Assembly (NCBI RefSeq): GCF_963678635.1
Contig: NC_087064.1
Location: 5,928,411 to 5,992,410 of the forward strand
Source of the DNA: Symsagittifera roscoffensis
Lineage: Eukaryota; Xenacoelomorpha; Acoela; Convolutidae
Direction of reading: 5' to 3'
Length of the DNA: 64,000 nucleotides
Shown here: piece by piece, positions 11,269 to 23,360 of the stretch
Layout: each line of letters begins with the position of its first letter
How positions within the stretch are numbered: the first letter of the stretch is position 1
Translations under genes and position numbers: made by a program
Notes under the pieces: generated by a model
Seen by the model: only the letters and a program-made list of their open reading frames with translations
Told to the model about the DNA's origin: nothing
Database searches by the model: none

Positions 11269-11478
11269 CTAAGATCCGATTCCTACCATTTGCTTACAAG
11301 ATGCTGTTAGTGGTCGAATGAATGCAACTCGGTGCGAGCTTGCCAACAATGAGTAGGACTTTTTATGAAAGTTGGAGCCTGTTATCGCCGCGAAGCCATC
11401 GTCGACCTTAAAACGAGAATCGGCTAAAATAGAGTCAGATAACTGAACCATTTCTTGTTTTTGGAATTCTAACGTCAA
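11269..11478 (-). pseudogene. Small frame in unit 1, unknown product
   Basis: This 69-codon minus-strand frame starts MTLEFQKQEMVQLSDSILAD and contains GFAAITGSNFHKK and SSHRVAFIRPL. It is less AT-rich than its surroundings and has a counterpart of identical length at 14,687-14,896. I recognise no family. It may be an exon or remnant of a duplicated transposon gene. No signal peptide or membrane segment is visible. With only two copies, the balance of silent and replacement changes is not clearly that of a protein under constraint. Confidence 0.35.
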
Positions 11479-12595
11479 GTTATTACATAGTAAACATCAA
11501 GTTTATACATCCTCCCCCTCCAACCAGTTTAAGGAGGAGGATTTTAACTTGGTTTAAAATCAAATTGAGGCTAATTTTCTACCGATCAGAAATGAGCATG
11601 CAAAGCAAAACTTATCAAACGACAATTTGACCTCTTATTTAACCAACTGCGCCAAGAGTTTTAGTGAGCAGATTCTGCCTTGTTCGAAAAATATTGATTT
11701 TTGTACACACAAATTTAAAACTGTTGGTTTTTATATCTATAACAAAAAAACTCCAGTTGCAATAAGCCTATTAACTGGCCAAAATATTTTTAATAAAATC
11801 CCAATAAATATGCCTGGAAACTACAAACAATACTCTGTTAACGCTATAAATCTACTAATAGTATCAAATTTTTTTAAAAGTCGTGTTTCTCTCTTTTATT
11901 GGTAACATTCTATTTACATTTGGAGCAATAACTGTTTTGATAATATTTGCATCCTCTGGTACCTAGTAACAAATATCCCCTTTAAATAAATAAATCAATG
12001 GTGAGCATATCAGAATTTTCTTCCTAGTAACGAATCTCCCTCTTTTGCATAAGGGGGGATATAGTTAAAGAGATTCAATATTCCTTAACTTATTCGATAT
12101 TCGGTTCATTTTGATTTCATGTTTATTTTATTTCGTTCGAGATTTAGCAAACTTGCAAATGTTAAATTAAAACAATGATTAAAACACACATGTCGACTTG
12201 TTGAGCTAGCTAATTGTTAAGTTGAAGAGAGTTCCTAACAAATATCAAGATGATAACTGGACAGTTTTTACTTGATTTCACTACTCAAAGCATGTCACGC
12301 CGCGAGAGAACTACAAAATCAACAACCTTTCAACAAGTTCAAGTGCCAAAAAATCACATATGGCACAAGATACATATATGCTATGTACACTAACATGCTT
12401 TGAAGCGAAGGCTTAAGGAATTCGACCTCCAAACAATCTTTGGCCTTATTTTCCGACTTTTTTTCTGGACCAATACTGAATTCGACTGCGGAAAAAAGTT
12501 TCCACTGAGTTCGACAGCAGTCGTTTTAATTTTATTTTGAAGGTCTCTAATTTTTACCGTTTTTTGTATAGAGCTTGCAAATTCTACTTGCAACT

Positions 12596-13436
12596 GCTAC
12601 TCGGGTTGACCTCCAAAGACCAAAAACACTAATCAAACAAAAAATGGTAAGCTAAGTCTATGAAAAATACTAGTCATACAAATTTCATACATTTTTCTAA
12701 ATCGGTTTCTTCGAATTTTCAAAGAACTTTTTTTTTCTTGATTCGGCATAAAAGTTGATATATCCTACTAAATAAAAAAGAAAATTTTTGGTCAAAAAAA
12801 AAGCTAATCATACAATTTTCATATACAAAAAATGTATGACTAGCATTTTTTGATGGCGACAACAAAAATTTTTTTTCAGCGAACCCCAAAATTTTTTTGT
12901 TTTTTTTTTCAACCGCAAATCAAAATTTGTACTCAAACAAACATTTTCCGAAAAAAAAAGTTTCCTAAACGCTAGGAACTCTAACTATTTTTTATGACAT
13001 GTTTTCGTATGCCTTGATCAATATCTGATAATTAAAAAATTCAAACTTTGAACACAATTTTCGAAAATTTTTGCCAAAACCTAAAAGTTTGATGCTTTGA
13101 GTATAATATTTGTATCAGAAAGATAATACATTGCAGGTCGCAAATGCGAATTGATCAAACTTTTGGTGACTATAGTTTTGAGTAAACCAGGTTTTTTTGT
13201 CACTTCTGTTCGGTCACGAACACAACCGAAAATTTTGAGAAGATGAATTATAAAATAAAATCATTTTTTTATATATGGGAAAATGCCAGTCATACAATTT
13301 CCATATATAAAAATCACTAATCATAGACATTTCATGAAACTTTTTGGTTTAATGGAATTGCATGAAAAGTGTATTATTAGCATTTTTTCGTATATGGAAA
13401 TTGTATTAGTAGCATTTTTGGTCAACGCGGGTAAGC
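12596..13436. mobile_element. MITE-like element with foldback segments, copy 1
   Basis: The ends GCTACTCGGGTTGACC (12,596-12,611) and GGTCAACGCGGGTAAGC (13,420-13,436) are imperfect inverses. Inside are two hairpins. One is near 12,800-12,845, where GCTAATCATAC faces GTATGACTAGC. The larger one runs from about 13,275 to 13,418, with arms holding CAGTCATACAATTTCCATAT and its inverse. No target duplication was identified and no protein is encoded. It lies inside the duplicated segment and was copied with it. Confidence 0.6.
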
Positions 13437-13552
13437 AACCCTAAACTATCCAAAACTATTGCAGAAAATTTTATTAAAAAGGGTCAAACACCGGGCTCGG
13501 ATTCTGAAGATGAAACTATCAAGCAAGATTTCGTATTTTTGACAGTATTAGT

Positions 13553-13625
13553 CAGGGGTGGATCTACGATATTCTCGAGAAGAGCGGATTTTCAAGAAAT
13601 TTTCAAAAGTTTTGGAAATAAGCAT
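13553..13625. mobile_element. hAT MITE left-end fragment
   Basis: CAGGGGTGGATCTACGATAT with CTCGAG and GCGGATTTTC matches the left end of the CAGGGGCGGAT family. No right terminus follows. The duplicated copy is at about 16,980. Confidence 0.6.
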
Positions 13626-14421
13626 AGTTTTTTTTTCAATTAGGCGCACAATTTTGTGTCTGTATATTCCTGGATACCAGAGACAAGTCTTCAAACATGG
13701 TAAAGTTTTTTGGTAGGCAATACCTGATGCTAGTTGTAAAATTTTTCCTGTACTTACGATTGCTTAATTGGCGAAAATTTAGAAAACTTCATTTTATAAA
13801 TTACGTCCATCATCATCAATAAAAGGTCCAAAAAAAGGTCTGAACAATTCAAATAGGTCTACAAAGAACTGATTGCTTATAGCGGACCTAAGCCCAGCGA
13901 CTTTTTCGAAAACTCAATATCTGTAAAAAAAAAAGTTCGGAAGAACGAACTTCTTTGTATGTCCGAGAGCGGAAAACTGACCAATTAATCTCAAAGGCAG
14001 CATAATTGGACGCAAATGAGAGAAACCTGAGAAAAAAAAGTTGATAAAAACTTAAAACAAAAATGAAAATACAGATGAAAGACAAAAAATGGTATTCTGC
14101 CAAAAATGAATATTCAAATATCAAAAAAATGGACAAACCAATTTTTAATTTATTTTTAAAAGTCATAATTTAACTTGACTGGGGATAAAAAAAGAGGAAT
14201 TGCTGTAAAACTTATGAAACTGCACATAAAAAAGGAGATAATTTGTTTTTATAGGAGTAGGACATTAAAAAAAACGAGAAATCGTTGCTGTTCAATAGGA
14301 TTTTGGCTATAATTTTGCGACAAGTGAACAGGAATTATTTCATTTTTTGCAAAGCTATTTCACTACAAGTCCAAGTTTAAAAATCTGAAAGACAAGATAA
14401 GACAGCTTTTATATATCCATT

Positions 14422-14670
14422 TCAGTTTTGATAGCGTTTGTTTGAGATCATACTTTGAAAAAATAGCGCATCTCTATTATCTAACATTCCAACTGTTAGA
14501 AAAATATTCGTGCTAATTTTTTGTGCTAATGAATACCGAGAATTAGAATAGACTATACCTATGGTGAGATCAAGTGATACCGTGTAAGCATCTGACATGT
14601 CAAACAACCGAAAATTTAAACAGTGTTGAAAACATCTCAAAACTGCTTTATTAGGGCAAACATCCGGCAT
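14422..14670 (-). pseudogene. Small frame spanning the unit junction, unknown product
   Basis: This 82-codon minus-strand frame starts MPDVCPNKAVLRCFQHCLNF and continues through FDMSDAYTVSLDLTIGIV. The matching stretch of unit 1 (about 11,120-11,250) carries an in-frame TGA at 11,214-11,216, and the C-terminal part differs because the duplication boundary falls inside the frame. That argues against a conserved protein. No domain is recognised. Confidence 0.3.
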
Positions 14671-14686
14671 TTTTCAAAAAGTAGGT

Positions 14687-14896
14687 CTAAGATCCAATTT
14701 CGGCCATTTGCTTACAAGATACTGTTAGTGGTCGAATGAATGCAACGCGGTGCGAGCTTGCCAACAGTGAGTGGGACTCTTTATGAAAGTTGGAGCCTGT
14801 TATCGCCGCGAAGCCATCGTCGACCTTAAAACGAGAATCGGCTAAAATGGAGTCAGATAACTGAACCATTTCTTGTTTTTGGAAATCTAACGTCAA
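14687..14896 (-). pseudogene. Small frame in unit 2, paralogue of 11,269-11,478
   Basis: This frame has 69 codons and a start and length equal to the unit 1 copy, with replacements at several positions (for example E to D near the N-terminus, K to E and Y to H in the middle, and changes at the C-terminus). The family is unknown. Retention of the open frame in both copies is its only support as a gene. Confidence 0.35.
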
Positions 14897-16015
14897 GTTA
14901 TTACATAGTAAGCATCAAATTTATACATCCTCCCCCTCCAACCAGTTTAAGGAGGAGGATTTTAACTTGGTTTAAAATCAAATTGAGGCTAATTTTCTAC
15001 ACATCAGAAATGAGCATGCAAAGCAAAACTTATCAAACGACAATTTGACCTCTTATTTAACCAACTGCGCCAAGAGTTTTAGTGAGCAGATTCTGCCTTG
15101 ATCAAAAAATATTGATTTTTGTACACACAAATTTAAAACTGTTGGTTTTTATATCTATAACAAAAAAAAACTCCAGTTGCAATCAGCCTATTAACTGGCC
15201 AAAATATTTTTAATAAAATCCCAATAAATATGCCTGGAAACTACAAACAATACTCTGTTAACGCTATAAATCTACTAATAGTATCAAATTTTTTTAAAAG
15301 TTGTGTTTCTTTCTTTTATTGGTGACATTCTATTTACATTTGGAGCAATAACTGTTTCGATAATATTTGCCTCCTCTGGTACCTAGTAACAAATATCCCC
15401 TTTAAATAAATAAATCAATGGTGAGCATATCAGAATTTTCTTCCTAGTAACGAATCTCCCTCTTTTGCATAAGGGGGGATATAGTTAAAGAGATTCAATA
15501 TTCCTTAACTTATTCGATATTCCGTTCATTTTGATTTCATTTTTATTTTATTTCGTTCGAGATTTAGCAAACTTGCAAACGTTAAATTAAAACAATGATT
15601 AAAACACACATGTCGACTTGTTGAGCTAGCTAATTGTTAAGTTGAAGAGAGTTCCTAACAAATATCAAGATGATAACAGGACAGTTTTACTTGATTTCAC
15701 TACTCAAAGCATGTCATGCCGCGAGAGAACTACAAAATCAACAACCTTTCAACAAGTTCAAGTGCCAAAAAATCACATATGGCACAAGATACATATATGC
15801 TATGTACACTAACATGCTTTGAAGCAAAGGCTTAAGGAATTCGACCTCCAAACAACCTTTGGCCTTATTTTCCGACTTTTTTTCTTGACCAAAACTGAAT
15901 TCGACTGCGGAAAAAAGTTTCCACTGAGTTCGACAGTAGTCGTTTTAATTTTATGTTGAAGGTCTTCTAATTTTTACCGTTTTTTGTCTAGAGCTTGCAA
16001 ATTCTACTTGCAAAT

Positions 16016-16854
16016 GCTACTCGAGTTGACCTCCAAAGACCAAAAACGCTAATTATGTTAAAAATGGTGAACTAAGTCTATGAAAAAATACTAGTCGTAC
16101 AAATTTCATATATTTTTCTAAATCGGTTTCTTCGAATTTTCAAAGAACTTTTTTTCTTGTTTCGGCATAAAAGTCGATGTATCGTACTAAATAAAAAAGA
16201 AAATTTTTGGTCAAAAAGAAATGCTAATCATACAATTTTCATATACAAAAAATGTATGACTAGCATTTTTTGATGGCGACAACAAAAATTTTTTTTAGCT
16301 AACCCCAAATTTTTTTTCGTTTTTTTTTCAACCTCAAATCGAAATTTGTACTCAAACATACATTTTCCGAAATTTTTTTCTTAAACGCTAAGAGCTCTAA
16401 CTATTTTTTATGACATGTTTACGTATGCCTTGATCAATATCTGATAATTAGAAAATTCAAACTTTGAACACAATTTTTGAAAATTTTTGCCAAAATCTAA
16501 AAGTTTGATGCTTTGAGTATATTATTTGTGTCAGAAAGTTTATACATTGCAGGTCGCAAATGCGAAATGATCAAACTTTTGGTGACTATAGTTTTGAGTA
16601 AACCAGGTTTTTTGTCCTTTCGGTTCGGTCACGAACAAATGCGAAAATTTTGAGAAGATGAATTATAAAATAAAATCATTTTTTTTATATATGGGAAAAT
16701 GCCATTCATACAATTTCCATATATGAAAAATCACTAATCATAGACCTTTCATGAAACTTTTTGGTCTTATGGAATTGCATGAAAAGTGTATTATTAGCAT
16801 TATTTTTGTATATGGAAATTGTATTATTAGCATTTTTGGTCAACGCGGGTAAGC
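16016..16854. mobile_element. MITE-like element with foldback segments, copy 2
   Basis: This is the duplicated counterpart of 12,596-13,436. The left end is GCTACTCGAGTTGACC and the right end GGTCAACGCGGGTAAGC. The same two internal hairpins are present, and no coding sequence is seen. Confidence 0.6.
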
Positions 16855-16978
16855 AACCCTAAACTATCCAAAACTATTGCAAACCGCGCAGAAAATTTTA
16901 ATAAAAAGGGTCAAACACCGGGCTGAGATTCTGAAGATGAAACTATCAAGCAAGATTTCGTATTTTGACAGTATTAGT

Positions 16979-17050
16979 CAGGGGCGGATCTAGTTTATTC
17001 TCGAGAGGAGCGGATTTTCAAAAAATTTTCAAAATTTTTGGAAATAAGCA
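16979..17050. mobile_element. hAT MITE left-end fragment, duplicated copy
   Basis: CAGGGGCGGATCTAGTTTAT with CTCGAG and GCGGATTTTC matches the family left end. It is the unit 2 counterpart of 13,553. No right terminus was found. Confidence 0.6.
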
Positions 17051-18058
17051 TAGTTTTTTTCAAAATTAGCATGTATTGGCCCCTTGAAATTAGTTTCAGT
17101 GTCAGTCAGCCAAAAACGAAGTTTTTGAAATAAGAAATAATACATTACGAGGCCAAATTGTGCGCTGGATAGGCGCAAAATTTTGTGTCTGTATATTCCG
17201 GGATACCAGAGACAAGTCTTCAAACATGGTAAAGTTTTTTGGTAGGCAATACCTGATGCTAGTTGTAAAATTTTTCCTTTACTTACGACTGCTTTATTGG
17301 CGAAAATTTAGAAAATTACATCTTATAAATTAGGTCCATCATCATCAAAAAATGTCAAAAAAAAAGTCTGAACAATTCAGATAGGTCTACAAAGAACTGA
17401 TTGCTTATAGCGGACCTATGCCCAGCGATTTTTTAGAAAACTCAAAATCTGTAAAAAAAAAAATCGGAAGAATGAACTTCTTTGTATGTCCGAGAACGGA
17501 AAATTGACCAATTAATCTCAAAGGCAGCATATTTTGACGCAAATGAGAGAAAACTGACAAATAAAAGTTTTTGATAAAAACTTAAAACAAAAATGAAAAT
17601 ACAGATGAAAGACAAAAAATGGTGTTCTGCCAAAAATGACTATTTCAAATATCAAAAAATTGGACAAACCAATTTTTAATTTATTTTTAAAAGTCATAAT
17701 TTAACTTGAACGGGGATAAAAAAAGAGGAATTGCAGTAAAGCTTATGAAACCGCACATAAAAAAGGAGATAATTTGTTTCTATAGGAGTAGGACATCAAA
17801 AAAAAACGAGAAATCGTTGCTGTTCAATAGGATTTTGGCTGTAATTTTGCGACAAGTGAACAGGAATTATTTCATTTTTTGCAAAGCTATTTCCACTACA
17901 AGTCCAAGTCTAAAAATCTGAAAGACAAGATAAGACAGCTTTTATATATCCAGTTCAGTTTTGATAAGCGTTTGTTTGAGATCATACTTTGAAAAAATAG
18001 CGCATCTCTATTATCTAACATTCAAACTGTTAGAAAAATATTCGTGCTAATTTTTTGT

Positions 18059-19846
18059 TGTCTCGTTTTTTTCTGACAAAATTTTGATATGCTTATCTTG
18101 AACCCCTTTTGTTCAAAATTTTTGGTAGATAAACTCAAGATATTCAATTAATCCTTGTTTAGAAGACTTTTTCAAGACAATTGTTCTTTATCAAACATCC
18201 GGTATAGATAGAATGGTGACTTTGTGCGTGGAAAAACTTACCGAGTTTGTATATTCCTTTTTGTTTTTAGAAAACTGCTCATTAAAGAAACTAACAACGG
18301 AATATAAAAAGAGAGGCTTTTTTTAGATAAAAAAGGTAAATAAAATATATGTGACTGCCCATATTTAGAAAACTTAAGCACAATTCTTTTGATTTTCTTG
18401 TTATCTCAATGATGGCGTCTAATTGACTTTTCAAAATCCTCTAATCTCATAGATTATGCGTCATTAAATTTTGCAATTCAATTTTTTCGCTTTAGAAAAC
18501 TTTCGTTGAACAGTTTATTTGAAGTAACATAGGATAACTGATTTGGAAAAGTTTAAGGTTTAATAAAAAAAACCATTAGGAAAAAAATTAATCTACAGAC
18601 TACTACCAACGATAGAAAAAAGACTGCGCACATTAACGCGTTGGTTTTCCGACTAACCTTTAATTTTTACTTCGTAAAAGTTTTGCATTTTCAAATTTTT
18701 TATTCTAAGAGCAACAAGAGTCAGACCACAATCTATGACTTATTTCAGTTTGAATACTTTTTTGACATTTTTATTACTGTTTACGTAATTCCAACTTTAT
18801 AAATATGTTGCATAATCAGTACATTTGAACAAAAGGAATGATTTCAAAATAGCATGGCTTCGATACTTTCAAAACGATCAAATGTTTCTTCAATCTTATA
18901 TTTCAATCAGTAAAGAGATTCTAGAACGTTCCAATTTTTGATCAAACTCCTGGATTCAAATTTTAAAAAATATTTTTTCCGTTTTCGTGAAATTATGAAA
19001 TTCTTGAAAATCATCAATATGGCCAATTTGACGCGCAAGTGTTTTTCCAAAAAGTAATGGATATGAATTAAGGGATAGTCGGAACATTCAGGGCTTTGCC
19101 CTGACATACGATCACTCTTGTTTTGAATTAGGAATTGGCTAGCTTCTGTTTTTCTTTTCTTTGTTTCAAACACGGAGTATTTATTAAATTGGCAAAGCCC
19201 TGAATGTTCTGACTGTCATAGCGAATAATTTTTGGGAAAACAAAATGTTGAAAACTTGATTAGCTACAGAGTTTGGAAAACATCAAAGTGTGAAATTTTG
19301 AGTCGTACTAAATTAATACGACCGATTAGCTAGCTTCAATTCAATTTGGAACGATTTTGTTATGCGGCATAATTCGCCACGCATAAAGAATTCGCGTATG
19401 AATCAGTTTTTCAAAGCGCGCATAATTTAGTCCAGAACAAGGCCAATTTGACAAATTTCAAACCCGAAAATTATAATCGGAAATATAATCGGAGGTAAAA
19501 TATAGAATTTTTTAAAATTTGAACTCACGATTTCAATATCTTCAATGGGGTATAAAAAATTTTTGTTGGAAACTATAATTTCGATCGGCGAAATTGATTG
19601 AATAAAAAAACCTCACCGAGCAAAATTATTCCGTTTTTTTTTTTCAAAAATCGGAAGAATAATTTCTTTAGGTATTTGTTTAATTTACCGTTCAAAAAAG
19701 CTTTCATTCCCACTCTCATTGATGTTGCAACCCGCTCTACGGACTAGGTCAAACTATGCTTGTATGCTCGAACTAATTTTTTAAAGTAAATTGCAATTTC
19801 TTTTTGCTTTTTCGGCATCTAGTTTGATTCTTTTTCCTTTTAAGCA
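18059..19846. other. No gene; dispersed motif copies
   Basis: Copies of the 45-bp motif lie at about 19,074-19,125 and in the opposite orientation at about 19,186-19,220. The block at 19,320-19,440 with AATTTGGAACGATTTTG is an outlying foldback-family fragment. No convincing coding frame is present. Confidence 0.5.
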
Positions 19847-20379
19847 GTGCTTAAAGCCATAACTATTTTTCAGCCGAGAATGGGCGTCAAAATTGCGTCG
19901 AATGTTAAATGGGCTTCTTACAAACAGTTAATTTCGGGTTTGCTGTTTCTAATTACAGCACTTTTTTTAGTTTGGTTCTCAGAGTTTATGATTAACATTT
20001 TGTTTGCAAACAGCTCATTCAAAAATCAACGCAATTTTCTGCAAAAATGATCAGTTTGAAAGCAAAAAAAAATGGGTACATTTTTTTTGGGTGGTTCTGT
20101 TTTAGTGACGAATTATGGGCAAAAATGGATGACGAGGACGCCTTTTATTGTCCACGTCACAAATACTTCAATCTACTAGGCAAAAATCAAAGTGTTCCAT
20201 TTGCAAACATTTGCAAATTGGACAAGCATATTTGCATCAGTTCAAAAACTTCAAAGTTTGACGCGACAGGTTTTGACCGAAATGATTTGCGGTTAAATTA
20301 CGCAGGAAAACCTGGAAAATACTTGAAATGCCTGGCGAATTTAAAAAACACAGGTCTTCTTGATTTTTTTTTCTTGTGA
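19847..20379 (+). other. Two short adjacent open frames, unproven
   Basis: A 67-codon frame (19,847-20,050) contains a hydrophobic stretch, LISGLLFLITALFLVWF, that could span a membrane. A 110-codon frame (20,047-20,379) overlaps its end and contains CFSDELWAKMDDEDAFYC. I recognise neither. Base composition does not stand out, and no splice context ties them together. Either could be chance. Confidence 0.2.
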
Positions 20380-22058
20380 CAAATTCTTTTGAACACGTAT
20401 TGCTGGTTTTTGTTCAGTTTGAAGTTTGCAGAAAACTCTGACGCATTTGCGATTGAATTAATGGAAATCATTGTCTGAATTTGCTTAGATTTGATTTTTT
20501 CACACAACGCACAGTAATAAATTTCCATCACAAGTGAGTAAATTATCTGATCAATTTAAATTTAAATCAAAATATCAATTTATTCAAACTAGAAAAAAAT
20601 GTTGTTTCTGGATCTATATTTTGAAAACAACAATAAGTACTGTTTATTCCCTTACCTTTTCAAACATGGTTCAAAAATATTTCCGAGTAGCTTTTTTGTT
20701 TGAAACAAGACTTTTAAATGATATTGAATGCCCCCGGCGATTAGTCACAATATATGATTAACAGTATCCCATCAATTTCCAAAAATTTTAGGCTGAAAAA
20801 TTTAGGCTGTTTCCCATGAATATAAAAACTTGAGAGAGCCAAATTTCTAGAAAAATATTATTTACAATTAGCCACTTGAAAGTTGGAGCAATAAGCTAAT
20901 AAGCTCACAAGCTCAATTGCTAACAGTTTTTTTGCAACGAGTTTTTTTACAAACTTCAACTCGTACTAAAACTCTAACTTGAAAAAGAAAACAAAATTGT
21001 GAAATTTTGTTCTAACAACAAGCTATGTATATGATTAAAGTAGCTCAACAATATAACACTGCGTGAAAAACAAAAGATTTCATAAGTTAAAAAATTTTAA
21101 AATTCTTTCAAAGTTTGATGACTTTGCAAAGTTCAAAAAAAATAAAATTTGATTTCTGCAGAAAATATCACGCAAAATTTATCCAGGCCAGCTATTCCAT
21201 ACAGCACCAATTCCAGTCTTACCAATACCCCCTTGACGTACCTTCCATAAAAACAGACTAAGCAATATCATAACAAACTACTAATATCAATTGAATTTCG
21301 TTTCTCGAATGCATGTTTTTTGCATACTTTCAAACCATTGCAAGTTTTTTTATAATGTCTAATATTTTAATCTAGGTCTTAACAAAAGTATTATTTGCTG
21401 AAGGTTTTTTGAATTTTTTCTAAATATGTATAAAAAACATGGCTTTTTTGTTAAAAACCCCATTAAGGCGTTACATTACTTTTCAGTTAAACAATTTCAG
21501 CTGTATTAATTGGTTCTTTGTTCTTCAAATTGCTTTTTGGTGCTTTTTTTAAAAAAAATGTGAGCTTTCAAAAATTACTAAATACTAAAGGCACGAATTG
21601 GACAATAAATAATGCATTTTTTTTGTCTGTTTCAATTTGTTTCGCTCGGGCTCTATAATTAGTTTTTTTGCTTTAATAGTCTTTCTGATCAGGTATGAAA
21701 AACTGTATAACTAGTTGTTACGAGACTATATTATTTGTTTTAATTATAAGAAAAAGTAACTATTCAAAAAATTCATTCGCCAGATTAAAACGTTCATTTC
21801 GGTTATGGAGACATTTGCTGCTATAACAAATGCTCAATTCAATTCAAAAAGTTTTGTTTTTACAATTCTCGTTGGATCTGCAATTTTTGAGACCAATAAT
21901 TGAGACAACTTGCGTGCTACTGACCCTCTGCAAAACATTTTTAGTGTTTTTGGAATGCAATTCATGGGTAGTTCTGCAAACAAATGAAACCATGTGACAC
22001 TCTTGCAAACTGTTGTTTTCTGAGTCGCAAATCGGAATGCAAAAATCTTGCAAGATTG
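20380..22058. other. No gene recognised
   Basis: AT-rich sequence without identifiable repeats, structured RNA or a convincing coding frame. Confidence 0.5.
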
Positions 22059-22499
22059 CAGGGGCGGATCTAGGATTTTCTCGAGGGGGGGGGGGGCATG
22101 CGGATTTTCAAAAAAAAATCGAAAATTTTGTCGACGTTTTTTTTAGGTCGGCTGAATTGATTTTTGAGCTCTCCCTACGCATGATTTAGTCCCTTTTTTG
22201 GCAACATTTGCTGCGCCGCAGGCAAAAATTTGAAAAAACCTTCCAAAAAAGGCGTTTTTAGGCAGTTTTTGGAAAAGTTTGACCAAAAAATTGCGTTTTT
22301 TCGGCGCGCGCTCCCCCCTCAAAAATAGAATATATTGGCGCCAAAGGCTCCTTTAGAAAAATTTTAGGGTCGGTTGGCCAAAAATGCATTTGTTAAAAGA
22401 TACCAAAGGGGGACCCTTTGGGTCGGCAGGGGGTCGAATCCTTGAAAAGAGGAAACGTCCGCCCCCCCCCCCCCGCCCCCCGCCCTAAATCCGCCCCTG
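22059..22499. mobile_element. hAT-type MITE, CAGGGGCGGAT family, 441 bp
   Basis: Ends are CAGGGGCGGATCTAGG and CCTAAATCCGCCCCTG. CAAGATTG flanks both sides (22,051-22,058 and 22,500-22,507), a perfect 8-bp duplication. A long G-run follows the left end and long C-runs precede the right end. No protein is encoded. This is the best-preserved copy of the family here and serves as its reference. Confidence 0.92.
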
Positions 22500-22754
22500 C
22501 AAGATTGTACATTCTTCTAAAACGTAATGGGGAACACCTATTCATGCTAGATTTTGAGTTTTCTTACCATTGCAAGCAAAAAATAAAACAGATACTAATA
22601 AATATACTACAGAATACAGCAGCAAAAATGAAAAAAATGTTTTGAAGTAGTCCAATTTCATCCTGAAAAAAATATAGTTTCAAATTTGTAGGAGCTTGAA
22701 AAAAATAAAAACTACACAGCTTACTCTAAAGCCAAACAAAACAACAAGAGACCT

Positions 22755-23035
22755 AAGAACAATGCGGGTCTAGAAATTTCTCAAGTGAGGAGCGGTTTTT
22801 TGCAATCATTTACTAAAAACTTTGTTTTTTTTTTGTTAAAAAAATTGGATTTTGTGGGCCGTCAAACCACAATAAAGACCATATTTTGACCAAATTTTGA
22901 AAAACTGCGGGCAAAACTTTGACGAAACAAAACAAACTGAAAAAATGTTCCTACGTAATTTTTGGAAAGTTTGACCATAAAACTGCGTTTGGTTTTGCGT
23001 GGGCACCTCAAAATTACTCTATATTATAGTAATAA
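22755..23035. mobile_element. Degenerate hAT MITE copy, right end lost
   Basis: GCGGGTCTAGAAATTTCTCAAG and the interior blocks TTTTTGGAAAGTTTGACC and CACCTCAAAAT parallel 22,060-22,330. The right terminus is replaced by the end of the SINE at 23,036. Confidence 0.55.
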
Positions 23036-23360
23036 TTGTAGTTCCCGCGAATCGCAGAGGAGCTATCAGTAGGCCTTAACAGTCCTGTCGAGGATAGTCC
23101 ATCTGTTTTATCTCCCCACATTCCAGACAGTGTTATTTTGCTGAGCGAAGCTGTTTTCTGCGACTCGAGGCCGCTTTTTTGCGTCTAGAACTTTCACGTG
23201 GTACCACTATTGCAGCCAAATTTGGTCAGGGTGTGGTAGACCTGAAGCTGGAGGTCAAGTGAGAGCTCGTCCTCACACACTATCATTGCCATGGCATGGG
23301 ATCGAATACACAATCTGACGATTTCAAAGTGAAAGCCTTACCACTGTGCTAAGTGCCTCT
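23036..23360 (-). repeat. tRNA-derived SINE
   Basis: On the minus strand the element starts GAGGCACTTAGCACAGTGG. TTAGCACAGTGG (23,341-23,352) fits an RNA polymerase III A box and GTATTCGATCC (23,299-23,309) fits a B box, about 43 nt apart, as in a tRNA. A non-tRNA body of about 240 bp follows, ending in an AT-rich tail near 23,040. tRNA-derived heads of this kind drive SINE transcription. A head-less relative is at 5,195-5,400. The parental tRNA is not assignable with confidence. Confidence 0.75.

Larger units (their letters stand above)
11120..14526. repeat. Large tandem duplication, unit 1 (about 3.4 kb)
   Basis: The unit begins near GTGAATACCG and ends in TATTCGTGCTAATTTTTTG. It is collinear with 14,527-18,058 and most blocks are nearly identical. 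It lacks about 110 bp present in unit 2 (17,065-17,170) at about 13,640. It contains two small minus-strand frames, a MITE (12,596-13,436) and the left end of a hAT MITE (about 13,553). Boundaries are approximate. Confidence 0.9.
14527..18058. repeat. Large tandem duplication, unit 2 (about 3.5 kb)
   Basis: Collinear with unit 1 and ending in the same TATTCGTGCTAATTTTTTG before unrelated sequence. It holds about 110 bp missing from unit 1 (17,065-17,170). Small homopolymer differences and scattered substitutions separate the copies, so this is not a simple assembly artefact of identical sequence. Confidence 0.9.
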
